Positions 10,580 through 17,641 of a stretch of DNA of 64,000 nucleotides are shown piece after piece; position 1 is the stretch's first letter, and every line of letters starts with the position of its first letter. The notes beneath the pieces were generated by a model. That model did not search any database, was not told the DNA's origin, and worked only from the letters and a program-made list of their open reading frames with translations. The stretch is from Gammaproteobacteria bacterium (lineage in GTDB: Bacteria; Pseudomonadota; Gammaproteobacteria; Burkholderiales; Rhodocyclaceae), in NCBI GenBank assembly GCA_018819515.1, contig JAHJPX010000003.1, positions 62,001 through 126,000 on the forward strand. The letters run 5' to 3'. The position numbers were made by a program, and so were the translations under genes.

Positions 10580-10595
10580 CTGTATAAGAATACAG
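10580..10595 (+). promoter_or_regulatory. LexA (SOS) box upstream of lexA
   Basis: CTGTATAAGAATACAG is a CTG-N10-CAG LexA operator, 20 bases before the lexA ATG. The placement implies autorepression of the lexA-imuA-imuB-dnaE2 operon and induction by DNA damage. Confidence 0.88.
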
Positions 10596-10615
10596 GTATC
10601 GACAAGGAGACAGGC

Positions 10616-11215
10616 ATGGCCGACAACCTCACCCCCCGCCAGCAGGAAATTCTCGACTTCATCCGCAACTCGCTGGAAGTGCTGGGCGCGCCGCCGACGC
10701 GTACGGAGATTTGCAGCGCGTTCGGCTTCGCTTCGCCCAACGCGGCAGAGGACCACCTGCGGGCGCTGGCCAAGAAGGGCGTGATCGTTCTCGAGCCCGG
10801 CTCGGCGCGCGGCATCCGCCTGGTCGAACAGCTCGGCCTGCCGCTGATCGGCTCGGTGGCGGCGGGCAGCCCGCTGCTGGCGGTGGAGAACCAGCTCGGC
10901 AAGGTGCAGGTCAATCCCAACCTCTTTTCGCCGCGCGCCGACTACCTGCTCAGGGTGCGCGGCAACAGCATGGTCGATGCCGGCATCCTCGACGGCGATT
11001 TGCTGGCCGTGCACAAGACCGGCGAGGCGCGCTCCGGCCAGGTGGTGGTGGCGCGGCTGGACGACGAGGTGACGGTGAAGCGTTTGAAACGCACCGGCCG
11101 GCGCATCGAATTGCTGCCGGAAAATTCCGACTACGAACCGATCGCCGTCGAGGGCCACGAGTTCGCCATCGAGGGCCTCGCCGTCGGGCTGATCCGCGGC
11201 GGCAAGCCGCTATGA
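10616..11215 (+). CDS. lexA: LexA repressor
   Basis: 199 residues. The N-terminal winged helix (TRTEICSAFGFASPNAAEDHLRALAKKG) binds the SOS box; the Ala-Gly self-cleavage site is in GSVAAGSPLL, the catalytic serine in GNSMVDAGILDGD and the lysine in DEVTVKRLKR. LexA represses SOS genes and cleaves itself when RecA is activated by single-stranded DNA. An SOS box sits just upstream. The gene is the first of an apparent operon with the ImuA-ImuB-DnaE2 mutasome, a known arrangement in proteobacteria. The stop overlaps the imuA start. Confidence 0.96.
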   Translation: MADNLTPRQQEILDFIRNSLEVLGAPPTRTEICSAFGFASPNAAEDHLRALAKKGVIVLEPGSARGIRLVEQLGLPLIGSVAAGSPLLAVENQLGKVQVNPNLFSPRADYLLRVRGNSMVDAGILDGDLLAVHKTGEARSGQVVVARLDDEVTVKRLKRTGRRIELLPENSDYEPIAVEGHEFAIEGLAVGLIRGGKPL

Positions 11216-11910
11216 GCGCACTCGCGGAAATCCTCGTCCGCCCCGATGTCTGGCGCGGCGACCGGCTGGCGCAGGCGCCGCTGCCGACGGTGGCGAGCGG
11301 CTTCGCGGCGCTCGACTCAGAGCTGCCCGGCGGCGGCTGGCCGCGTGGCGCGCTGACCGAATTGCTGGTCGACGGGGCCGGCATCGGCGAGTTGTCGCTG
11401 CTGACTTTTGCGCTGGCGAAGATCCGGGAAAACGGCGGCTGGTCGCTGCTGGTGGCGCCGCCGCATCCCCTGCATGCGCCGGCCTGGGCGGCGGCAGGGC
11501 TTGATCTGGCCCGCCTCGCCGTCGTCTCGCCGGCCTCGGGGCGCGATGCGCTGTGGGCCATGGAGCAGGCGCTGGTCAGTCGCGCGCCGCGCGCCGTGGT
11601 CGGCTGGCTGCCTTATGCCGATGCCCGTGCGCTGCGTCGCCTGCAGGTGGCGGCGGCCGGCAGCGATGCGCTGGCTTTCCTGTTCCGTTCGACGCGCCTG
11701 GCGGTCGATGCCTCCGCCGCGCCGTTGCGCCTGCAACTGGCAGGCGAGGAGGGGCAACTGACGGTGCGCATCATCAAGCGGCGCGGCCCGCCGCTGGCCG
11801 CGTCGATCCGGCTGGCGCTGCCGCGCCCGGCGCGCTTGCGCAGTCGTGACCATGCGCATGAATCCCCTCTGGCTGGCCGTCCGGCTGTCCGACAACCCGC
11901 CCACGCCTAG
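11212..11910 (+). CDS. imuA: ImuA, RecA-like translesion synthesis accessory protein (SulA-like)
   Basis: 232 residues from ATG 11212. A longer frame extends upstream through lexA and is discarded. The sequence VASGFAALDSELPGGGWPRGALTELL is the typical ImuA opening, resembling the RecA core but with a degenerate P-loop. ImuA works with ImuB and DnaE2 in SOS-induced mutagenic repair. It overlaps imuB by 59 bases. LTFALAKIR near residue 65 contains a 12-base match to the tail of the dispersed element, without the hairpin. Confidence 0.88.
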   Translation: MSALAEILVRPDVWRGDRLAQAPLPTVASGFAALDSELPGGGWPRGALTELLVDGAGIGELSLLTFALAKIRENGGWSLLVAPPHPLHAPAWAAAGLDLARLAVVSPASGRDALWAMEQALVSRAPRAVVGWLPYADARALRRLQVAAAGSDALAFLFRSTRLAVDASAAPLRLQLAGEEGQLTVRIIKRRGPPLAASIRLALPRPARLRSRDHAHESPLAGRPAVRQPAHA

Positions 11911-13180
11911 CGGCCTCGCCGCCGGGCCGTCCCAAGGCGAGGCAGTCAAGCACGCGGAGCCGCGCAGCGGCGAACACCCGTCACCCCTGCCCTCAGGGCG
12001 GGGGGCGGGGGGTGGGAGTCAATTGGCCTGTTGGGCGGGAGCCTTCACGCCCCGGGTGAGCCTTGCGGAAAACGCGCTGCTGCTGGAGATCGGCGGCTGC
12101 CTGCGCCTGTTCGGCGGCCTCGATGTCTTGCGCACGCAAGTGGCGCAGGGGCTGGTGGAACAGGGCATCGCAGCGCGCATGGCCGTCGCGGCGACCCCGC
12201 AGGCGGCACTCTGGTTGGCCGAGGGCGGCGGCGATGTGCTCGATGCGCTGGCCATCACCGACCTGACCTGGCCGCCCGGCGTCGCGGAAAAGCTGACCCG
12301 CTTCGGCCTGCGCCGACTCGGCGAGTTGCGACGGCTGACTTTTGCTGCGCTGGCGCGGCGCATCGGCAAGCCGGCCGCGACCCTGCTCGCCCGCGCCTGG
12401 GGCGAAGCGCCCGACCCGCGCCTCGACTTCGTCTTCCCGTTGCGCTTCGACGAGGCCATCGAGCTGCCCGCCGCGGTGGAGAACGCGCCTGCACTCATGT
12501 TCGCGGCACGCCGCCTGACCGGCGCGCTGGCCGGCTGGCTCAACGTCCGCCAGGCGGGCCTGCGCGAATGCCGGCTCGACCTCGTGCACCGGCAGGGCGC
12601 GACGCCGCTGCCGCTGCGCTTCGCCGAGCCGACCCGCGACGGCCAGCGCTTCGAGCGCGTGCTGCGCGAACGGCTGGAACGTTTGCAACTCACGGCGCCC
12701 GTCGAACGCCTGCGCCTCATCGTCGATTCGGTCGAGGCCTTGCCGGGCAGCAGTGGCGGCCTGTTCGACGAAGGCGGCGCGAAGGAGGGCATGGCCGCAT
12801 TGGTCGAACGCCTGCGCGCGCGGCTGGGCGAAGAGCGTGTGTTCGGCATCGCGCCGGTTGCGGAACATCGGCCCGAGTGTGCGACACGACAGGCGACGGT
12901 AGGTGCATCCACTGCGAGCCCAACGCCTCCCCGACCATTCTGGCTGCTGGAAAAGCCCGAGTCGCTGGTCGAAATCGGCGGCCGGCCGCATCGGCGCGGC
13001 CCGCTGCGCCTGCTGGCCGGCCCGGAGCGCATCGAGTCCGGCTGGTGGGATCAACAAGAAGGCGTCGGCGACATCCGCCGCGACTACTTCATCGCCCTGA
13101 CGCAGGACCAGCGCTGGGCCTGGGTGTTCCGCGAGCTCAGGGCGCCGGGCGGCTGGTATCTCCATGGCTGGTTTGCCTGA
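11852..13180 (+). CDS. imuB: ImuB, Y-family DNA polymerase-like protein with an altered N-terminus
   Basis: 442 residues from ATG 11852; GTG 11846 is an alternative. After MRMNPLWLAVRLSDN the next 45 or so residues (PPTPSGLAAGPSQGE through PSGRGAGGG) look like translated GC-rich repeat DNA. Family sequence then resumes at LACWAGAFTPRVSLAEN and LLLEIGGCLRLFGG. Standard ImuB proteins carry about 75 conserved palm residues in that gap, so part of the N-terminal domain appears replaced. The rest is normal, through the C-terminal RRDYFIALTQDQRWAWVFRE. ImuB is a catalytically poor bridging protein for DnaE2 and the beta clamp. It overlaps dnaE2 by 17 bases. Confidence 0.82.
   Translation: MRMNPLWLAVRLSDNPPTPSGLAAGPSQGEAVKHAEPRSGEHPSPLPSGRGAGGGSQLACWAGAFTPRVSLAENALLLEIGGCLRLFGGLDVLRTQVAQGLVEQGIAARMAVAATPQAALWLAEGGGDVLDALAITDLTWPPGVAEKLTRFGLRRLGELRRLTFAALARRIGKPAATLLARAWGEAPDPRLDFVFPLRFDEAIELPAAVENAPALMFAARRLTGALAGWLNVRQAGLRECRLDLVHRQGATPLPLRFAEPTRDGQRFERVLRERLERLQLTAPVERLRLIVDSVEALPGSSGGLFDEGGAKEGMAALVERLRARLGEERVFGIAPVAEHRPECATRQATVGASTASPTPPRPFWLLEKPESLVEIGGRPHRRGPLRLLAGPERIESGWWDQQEGVGDIRRDYFIALTQDQRWAWVFRELRAPGGWYLHGWFA
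11897..12022 (+). repeat. GC-rich repeat-like insert in imuB (second repeat family)
   Basis: The stretch contains GGGCCGTCCCAAGGCGAGGC, closely resembling GGGCCGCCCCAAGGAGGC in the rnfB-rnfC gap (37531-37548), then C- and G-rich runs (CCCTGCCC, GGGCGGGGGGCGGGGGG). The translation is low-complexity and unlike ImuB, so it reads as a repeat that replaced coding sequence in frame. Exact borders are uncertain. Confidence 0.55.
12331..12343 (+). repeat. Tail-only fragment of the dispersed element (imuB)
   Basis: ACGGCTGACTTTT, 13 bases equal to the tail half of the element, in frame as RLTF in ImuB. The hairpin half is not recognisable, so it may be a decayed copy or an independent tail match. Confidence 0.4.
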
Positions 13181-16100
13181 TTACGCCGAACTCCACTGCT
13201 GCACCAACTTCAGTTTCCTGCGCGGGGCTTCGCATGCCGAGGAACTGGTGGCGCGGGCGGCGGAGCTGGGCTATGCGGCGCTGACGATCGCGGACGAGTG
13301 TTCGCTGGCGGGTGTGGTGCGCGCGCATGTGGCAGCGAAGGAGGCTGGACTCAAGCTGATCGTCGGCAGCGAGATCGCGCTGGCCGATGGCATGCGGCTG
13401 GTGCTGCTGGCGCAGAACCGGGCCGGCTACGGCAACCTCTCCGCGCTGGTTACGCTGGGCAGGCGGCGTGCCGCCAAGGCTGACTTTTCATTGACGCGCA
13501 ACGACCTCGACTGGGGCGTGCCGGATTGTCTGTGCCTTTGGCTGGCCACCAAGGATTCGACGCGCGCGGACGCCGACTGGCTGGCGGCGCGTTTTCCGGA
13601 GCGGTGCTGGATCGCCCACGAGCGCTTTTTGCAGCCTGACGATGCGGAGCGATTCGAACATTTGCGGACGCTGGGCCTGCCACTGGTGGCGGCGGGCGAC
13701 GTGCACATGCATGTGCGGGCGCGCCGGCCCTTGCAGGATGCGCTGACGGCGCTGCGGTTGAAGACAACGGTCGACGCGGCCGGCCATGCGCTGTTCCCGA
13801 ACGGCGAGCGGCATTTGCGTTCGCGCCTCGCGTTGTCGCGCCTCTATCCGCCCGAGCTGTTGGCCGAGAGCGTGAGGATCGCCGCGCTGTGCGACTTTTC
13901 GCTCGACGAGCTGCGCTACGAGTACCCGGAGGAGATCGTGCCGCACGGCGAGACGCCGGCCTCCTTCCTGCGCGCCGAGGTGGAGAAGGGGCTGGTCGTG
14001 CGCTACCCGCAGGGCGTTTCGGACAAGGTGCGCGGTCAGGTCGAGCACGAACTGGCGCTGATCGCCGAGTTGCAGTACGAAGCCTATTTCCTGACAGTGT
14101 ACGACATCGTCGCCTTCGCGCGCCGCGAACACATCCTCTGCCAGGGGCGCGGTTCGGCGGCGAACTCGGCGGTGTGCTACGCGTTGGGCATCACCGAGGT
14201 CGACCCGGCGCGCTCGGCCATGCTGTTCGAGCGCTTCATGTCGAAGGAGCGCAACGAGCCGCCGGACATCGACGTCGACTTCGAGCACCAGCGCCGCGAA
14301 GAGGTGATCCAGTACATCTACGGCAAATACGGCCGCGCCCGCGCCGCGCTGACGGCGACGGTGATTTCGTACCGCAGCCGCTCGGCGCTGCGCGATGCCG
14401 GGCGGGCGCTGGGTTTTTCGCTGGAGGCGATCGGCGCGTTGTCGGAGAACCTGGCCTGGTGGGACAAGCCGGACAGCTGGCCGGAGCGCATGGCCGAGGC
14501 GGGGCTGGACGCCCGCAACCCGCGCGTGAAGAAGTGGCTGTGGCTGGCGCAGCAGATGAAGGGCTTTCCGCGCCATCTGTCGCAGCACGTCGGCGGCTTC
14601 GTCATCTCGCGCGGCCGGCTCGACCGGCTGGTGCCGATCGAGAACGCGCGCATGGCGGAGCGCAGCATCATCCAGTGGGACAAGGACGACATCGACGCGC
14701 TGGGGCTGATGAAGGTGGACGTGCTGGCGCTGGGCATGCTCTCGGCGATCAGGCGGGCGCTCGACTGGGTGGCGAAGAAGCGCGGCGTGCCATTCCGCAT
14801 GCAGGACATTCCGGCCGAAGATTCCGCGACCTACGACATGCTTTGCCACGGCGATTCGGTCGGCGTCTTCCAGGTCGAGTCGCGGGCGCAGACGGCCATG
14901 CTGCCGCGCCTGCGGCCACGCCGCTTCTACGACCTGGTGGTCGAGGTGGCTATCGTCCGGCCGGGGCCGATCCAGGGCAACATGGTGCATCCGTATTTGC
15001 GGCGCCGGCAGGGGCTGGAGCCGGTGAGCTACCCGTCGGAAGCGGTGCGCGACGTGCTCGATCGTACGCTGGGGGTGCCCATCTTCCAGGAGCAGGCGAT
15101 GCAACTGGCCATCGTCGCCGCCGGCTTCACGCCCGGCGAGGCCGACCAGTTGCGCCGGGCGATGGCGGCGTGGAAGCGCAAGGGCGGCCTCGGGCCGTTC
15201 CGGGAGAAGCTGCTCGCCGGCATGGCGGCGCGCGGCTATCCGGCCGAGTTCGCGCAGAACCTGTACCAGCAGATCGAGGGCTTCGGCGAATATGGTTTTC
15301 CGGAATCGCATGCGGCCAGCTTCGCGCTGCTGGTCTATGTCTCGGCCTGGTTGAAATGCCACGAGCCGGCGGCGTTTCTGGTCGGCATGCTGAACAGCCA
15401 GCCAATGGGCTTCTATTCGGCTTCGCAACTCGTGCAGGACGCACGCCGCCACGGTGTCGAGGTGCTGCCGCCGGATGTGACGGCGAGTGCGTGGGAGACG
15501 ACGCTGGAGGAGGGCGCCGTTCGCCTCGGCCTGCACATGGTCAAGGGCCTGGGGCAGGCGGCGGGCGAGCGCATCACAAAAGTGTGGGGCGATGCCCCAT
15601 CCCTCGCTTCGCTCGGGACCGCCACTTCGTGGCGTCCTGCGCCCTTCGGGCTGGTCAGCCGTGGCGGTACGCCACCTCCGCTTACGGTGGCCGATCTGGC
15701 CCGGCGGGCGGCGCTGGAACGCGGCGATCTGGAGGCGCTGGCGGCGGGTGGGGCGCTTCGGCAGCTTGCCGGCCATCGCTTCGGTGCGGCCTGGGAAGCG
15801 GCGGCGGTATCGGTGCGGCGCGACCTGCTCGATGCCGTGCCAGTCGCCGAAACGCAGCCGGCCTTGCCGGTGCCGAGCGAAGGCGCCGATCTGGTGGCCG
15901 ATTACGCCAGCCTGGGCCTGACGCTCGGCCGCCACCCGATGGCGCTGCTGCGCGGCCATCTGGACAGGCGCTACGCCACGGCTGACTTTTTGCGGCAGAT
16001 GGCCCACAACGCACCGGCGCGCTGCGTCGGACTCGTCACCTGCCGGCAGCGGCCCGGCACGGCCAGCGGGGTGATCTTCCTGACGCTGGAAGACGAAACC

Positions 16101-16292
16101 GGCCTCGCCAACATCATCATCCATCCGAAGCTGGTCGAGCGGCAGCGCCACGAGGTACTCAACGTCGGTCTGCTCGGCGTGCTCGGCGTGCTGCAACGGG
16201 AAGGGGAGGTCGTGCACCTGCTGGCGAAGCGACTGGTCGACCATGGCGCGCTGCTGGGTCGATTGACCGTCGCCAGTCGCGATTTCTGCTGA
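13164..16292 (+). CDS. dnaE2: Error-prone DNA polymerase DnaE2
   Basis: 1042 residues. The PHP domain is N-terminal (YAELHCCTNFSFLRGASH), the catalytic aspartates are in PPDIDVDFEHQRREEVI near residue 370, and an OB-fold lies near the C-terminus (GLVTCRQRPGTASGVIFLTLED). DnaE2 is the alpha-subunit-like polymerase of the ImuA-ImuB-DnaE2 mutasome, induced by SOS. Three dispersed elements are read in frame: residues about 101-108 (AAKADF), 830-838 (SRGGTPPP, within an extra segment of roughly 28 residues after GERITKVWG) and 935-942 (YATADF). No frameshift is seen and the active-site motifs survive, so the protein is probably functional. Confidence 0.94.
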   Translation: MAGLPDYAELHCCTNFSFLRGASHAEELVARAAELGYAALTIADECSLAGVVRAHVAAKEAGLKLIVGSEIALADGMRLVLLAQNRAGYGNLSALVTLGRRRAAKADFSLTRNDLDWGVPDCLCLWLATKDSTRADADWLAARFPERCWIAHERFLQPDDAERFEHLRTLGLPLVAAGDVHMHVRARRPLQDALTALRLKTTVDAAGHALFPNGERHLRSRLALSRLYPPELLAESVRIAALCDFSLDELRYEYPEEIVPHGETPASFLRAEVEKGLVVRYPQGVSDKVRGQVEHELALIAELQYEAYFLTVYDIVAFARREHILCQGRGSAANSAVCYALGITEVDPARSAMLFERFMSKERNEPPDIDVDFEHQRREEVIQYIYGKYGRARAALTATVISYRSRSALRDAGRALGFSLEAIGALSENLAWWDKPDSWPERMAEAGLDARNPRVKKWLWLAQQMKGFPRHLSQHVGGFVISRGRLDRLVPIENARMAERSIIQWDKDDIDALGLMKVDVLALGMLSAIRRALDWVAKKRGVPFRMQDIPAEDSATYDMLCHGDSVGVFQVESRAQTAMLPRLRPRRFYDLVVEVAIVRPGPIQGNMVHPYLRRRQGLEPVSYPSEAVRDVLDRTLGVPIFQEQAMQLAIVAAGFTPGEADQLRRAMAAWKRKGGLGPFREKLLAGMAARGYPAEFAQNLYQQIEGFGEYGFPESHAASFALLVYVSAWLKCHEPAAFLVGMLNSQPMGFYSASQLVQDARRHGVEVLPPDVTASAWETTLEEGAVRLGLHMVKGLGQAAGERITKVWGDAPSLASLGTATSWRPAPFGLVSRGGTPPPLTVADLARRAALERGDLEALAAGGALRQLAGHRFGAAWEAAAVSVRRDLLDAVPVAETQPALPVPSEGADLVADYASLGLTLGRHPMALLRGHLDRRYATADFLRQMAHNAPARCVGLVTCRQRPGTASGVIFLTLEDETGLANIIIHPKLVERQRHEVLNVGLLGVLGVLQREGEVVHLLAKRLVDHGALLGRLTVASRDFC
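13465..13488 (+). repeat. Dispersed hairpin element, copy 5 (dnaE2, first)
   Basis: GGCG, loop TGC, CGCCAA, GGCTGACTTTT. One stem-end base differs. Read as RAAKADF in frame. Confidence 0.82.
15653..15676 (-). repeat. Dispersed hairpin element, copy 6 (dnaE2, second)
   Basis: Reverse orientation: GGTCAGCC, GTGGCG, GTA, CGCCACC, with a perfect stem. It lies in an extra segment (about 15590-15685) that also contains CCACTTCGTGG and CTTCGCTCGG-type short palindromes, so a composite of repeats appears inserted. Read as VSRGGTPPP. Confidence 0.88.
15967..15990 (+). repeat. Dispersed hairpin element, copy 7 (dnaE2, third)
   Basis: GGCG, CTA, CGCCAC, GGCTGACTTTT. It lies directly upstream of the OB-fold region and reads as YATADFL in frame. 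Confidence 0.85.
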
Positions 16293-16339
16293 TGGCGCGA
16301 CTATACTAAGCCATCGATATTCGAGTATTCCCCTCATCA

Positions 16340-17641
16340 ATGTTCGAGATCGTCTCCACGCTGGATTTGAAGCTCGGCATGTTTGTCGCCGACCTGGATC
16401 GTCCATGGCTGGAGTCTCCCTTTCTCCTGCAAGGCTTCCTCATCGAGGAAGACGAACAGATCGCGACCTTGCGGGACTTGTGTCGCTTCGTCACCGTGGA
16501 CCGGACGCGTTCGATCGGCAATGAATATCGCGCCGACGCGCTGTTCGTCCCGGAAAAGCGCACGCCGATCAAGCCGCCGCCCCGGATCATCCAGTACGAG
16601 AGCAAGAAGAAGCTCAAGCTGCCGCCGCTGGCCGTGAGCGTCGAGCGCGGGCTGGGGCGCCACAAGTTTCCCACCGTCGCCTATGTTGACGAAATCCGCA
16701 TCGAGGAAGAACTGCCGGCGGCGGAAGCCAGCTTTGGGAACGCGCAGGATCTGCTCGAGGACATCAACGAGCAGGTATCGGCCGGCAAGGTGCCCGATAT
16801 CGAGCATGTCGAGAGCACGGTCGACGGCCTGGTCGAGTGCGTGGTGCGCAATGCCGATGCGCTGCTGTGGATGTCGAAGCTCAAGCGCACCGACAACGAA
16901 ACCTACGATCACGCCCTCAGCGTTTCCATCCATCTGATGGCGTTCGGCCGCAATCTCGGTTTGCCGCCCGACGACCTTCACCATCTCGGCATGGGCGGCC
17001 TGCTCAAGGACGTCGGTTTCATCCAGCTGCCGGCCGAGCTGATCCACAAGCCGAGCGGCCTGACGCCAGTCGAGCGAGCCCGGATGCGCCAGCACGTGCA
17101 GATGGGCTGCGAGTTGCTGGCCCGGGATTTCCCCATGCCGGACGCAGTGTTCGACATCATCGTCAAGCACCACGAGCGCATCGACGGCAGCGGCTACCCG
17201 GCGCACCTCACCGGCGAGGAGATCGGACTCTTTCCGGAGATGGCCGGTCTGGTCGACAGTTATTGCGCGATGTCCTATCCGCGCGCATTCCGTCCGGCAC
17301 GCAATCCACACTGGGTGATCGACGAGATCAATGCAATGCGCGACGTGAGTTTCACGGACTCGGTGGTCGACGAGTTCGTCCAGTTCGTCGGGCTTTATCC
17401 CGTCGGTACCCTGGTCGAACTGAACAGCGGGGAAGTCGGCGTGGTGTTCGAACAGAATCGGGTGCGCCGACTCAAGCCGCGCGTGATGGTGTTGCTGGGA
17501 CCGGACAAAACGCGCAATCCTTCGCCGGGTATCGTCAACCTGCTTACCGATCCCATGGTGCGCGAAGGCTTGCCCTATCGGATCGTTCGCGTACTGCCGG
17601 CCGGATCGTTCGGGCTTGATTCCAGGGAGTTCTACTTTTGA
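16340..17641 (+). CDS. DUF3391/HD-GYP domain protein with degenerate HD motif
   Basis: 433 residues. The N-terminus (STLDLKLGMFVADLDRPWLESPF) is the DUF3391 region common in HD-GYP proteins, and the HD-GYP domain spans about residues 160-380. The HHE and GYP parts are intact (KHHERIDGSGYP). The central HD motif, usually LLHDIGK, reads LLKDVGF: the metal-binding histidine is lysine and the following lysine is phenylalanine. HD-GYP domains hydrolyse cyclic di-GMP using a di- or tri-iron centre, so this one may have lost catalysis and act as a sensor or scaffold. The stop overlaps the TTG start of the EAL gene by 4 bases. Confidence 0.85.
   Translation: MFEIVSTLDLKLGMFVADLDRPWLESPFLLQGFLIEEDEQIATLRDLCRFVTVDRTRSIGNEYRADALFVPEKRTPIKPPPRIIQYESKKKLKLPPLAVSVERGLGRHKFPTVAYVDEIRIEEELPAAEASFGNAQDLLEDINEQVSAGKVPDIEHVESTVDGLVECVVRNADALLWMSKLKRTDNETYDHALSVSIHLMAFGRNLGLPPDDLHHLGMGGLLKDVGFIQLPAELIHKPSGLTPVERARMRQHVQMGCELLARDFPMPDAVFDIIVKHHERIDGSGYPAHLTGEEIGLFPEMAGLVDSYCAMSYPRAFRPARNPHWVIDEINAMRDVSFTDSVVDEFVQFVGLYPVGTLVELNSGEVGVVFEQNRVRRLKPRVMVLLGPDKTRNPSPGIVNLLTDPMVREGLPYRIVRVLPAGSFGLDSREFYF

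Noticed and set aside
11400..11412. Element copy in imuA
   Set aside because: Only 12 bases of the tail match and the hairpin half is absent; kept as a note in findings rather than as a feature.
15590..15685. A frameshift or intein in dnaE2
   Set aside because: The extra segment stays in frame, is far too short for an intein and has no splicing motifs; it looks like captured repeat DNA.
13488..16406. 972-codon minus-strand open frame opposite dnaE2
   Set aside because: Antisense shadow of a real polymerase gene whose motifs are clear on the plus strand.
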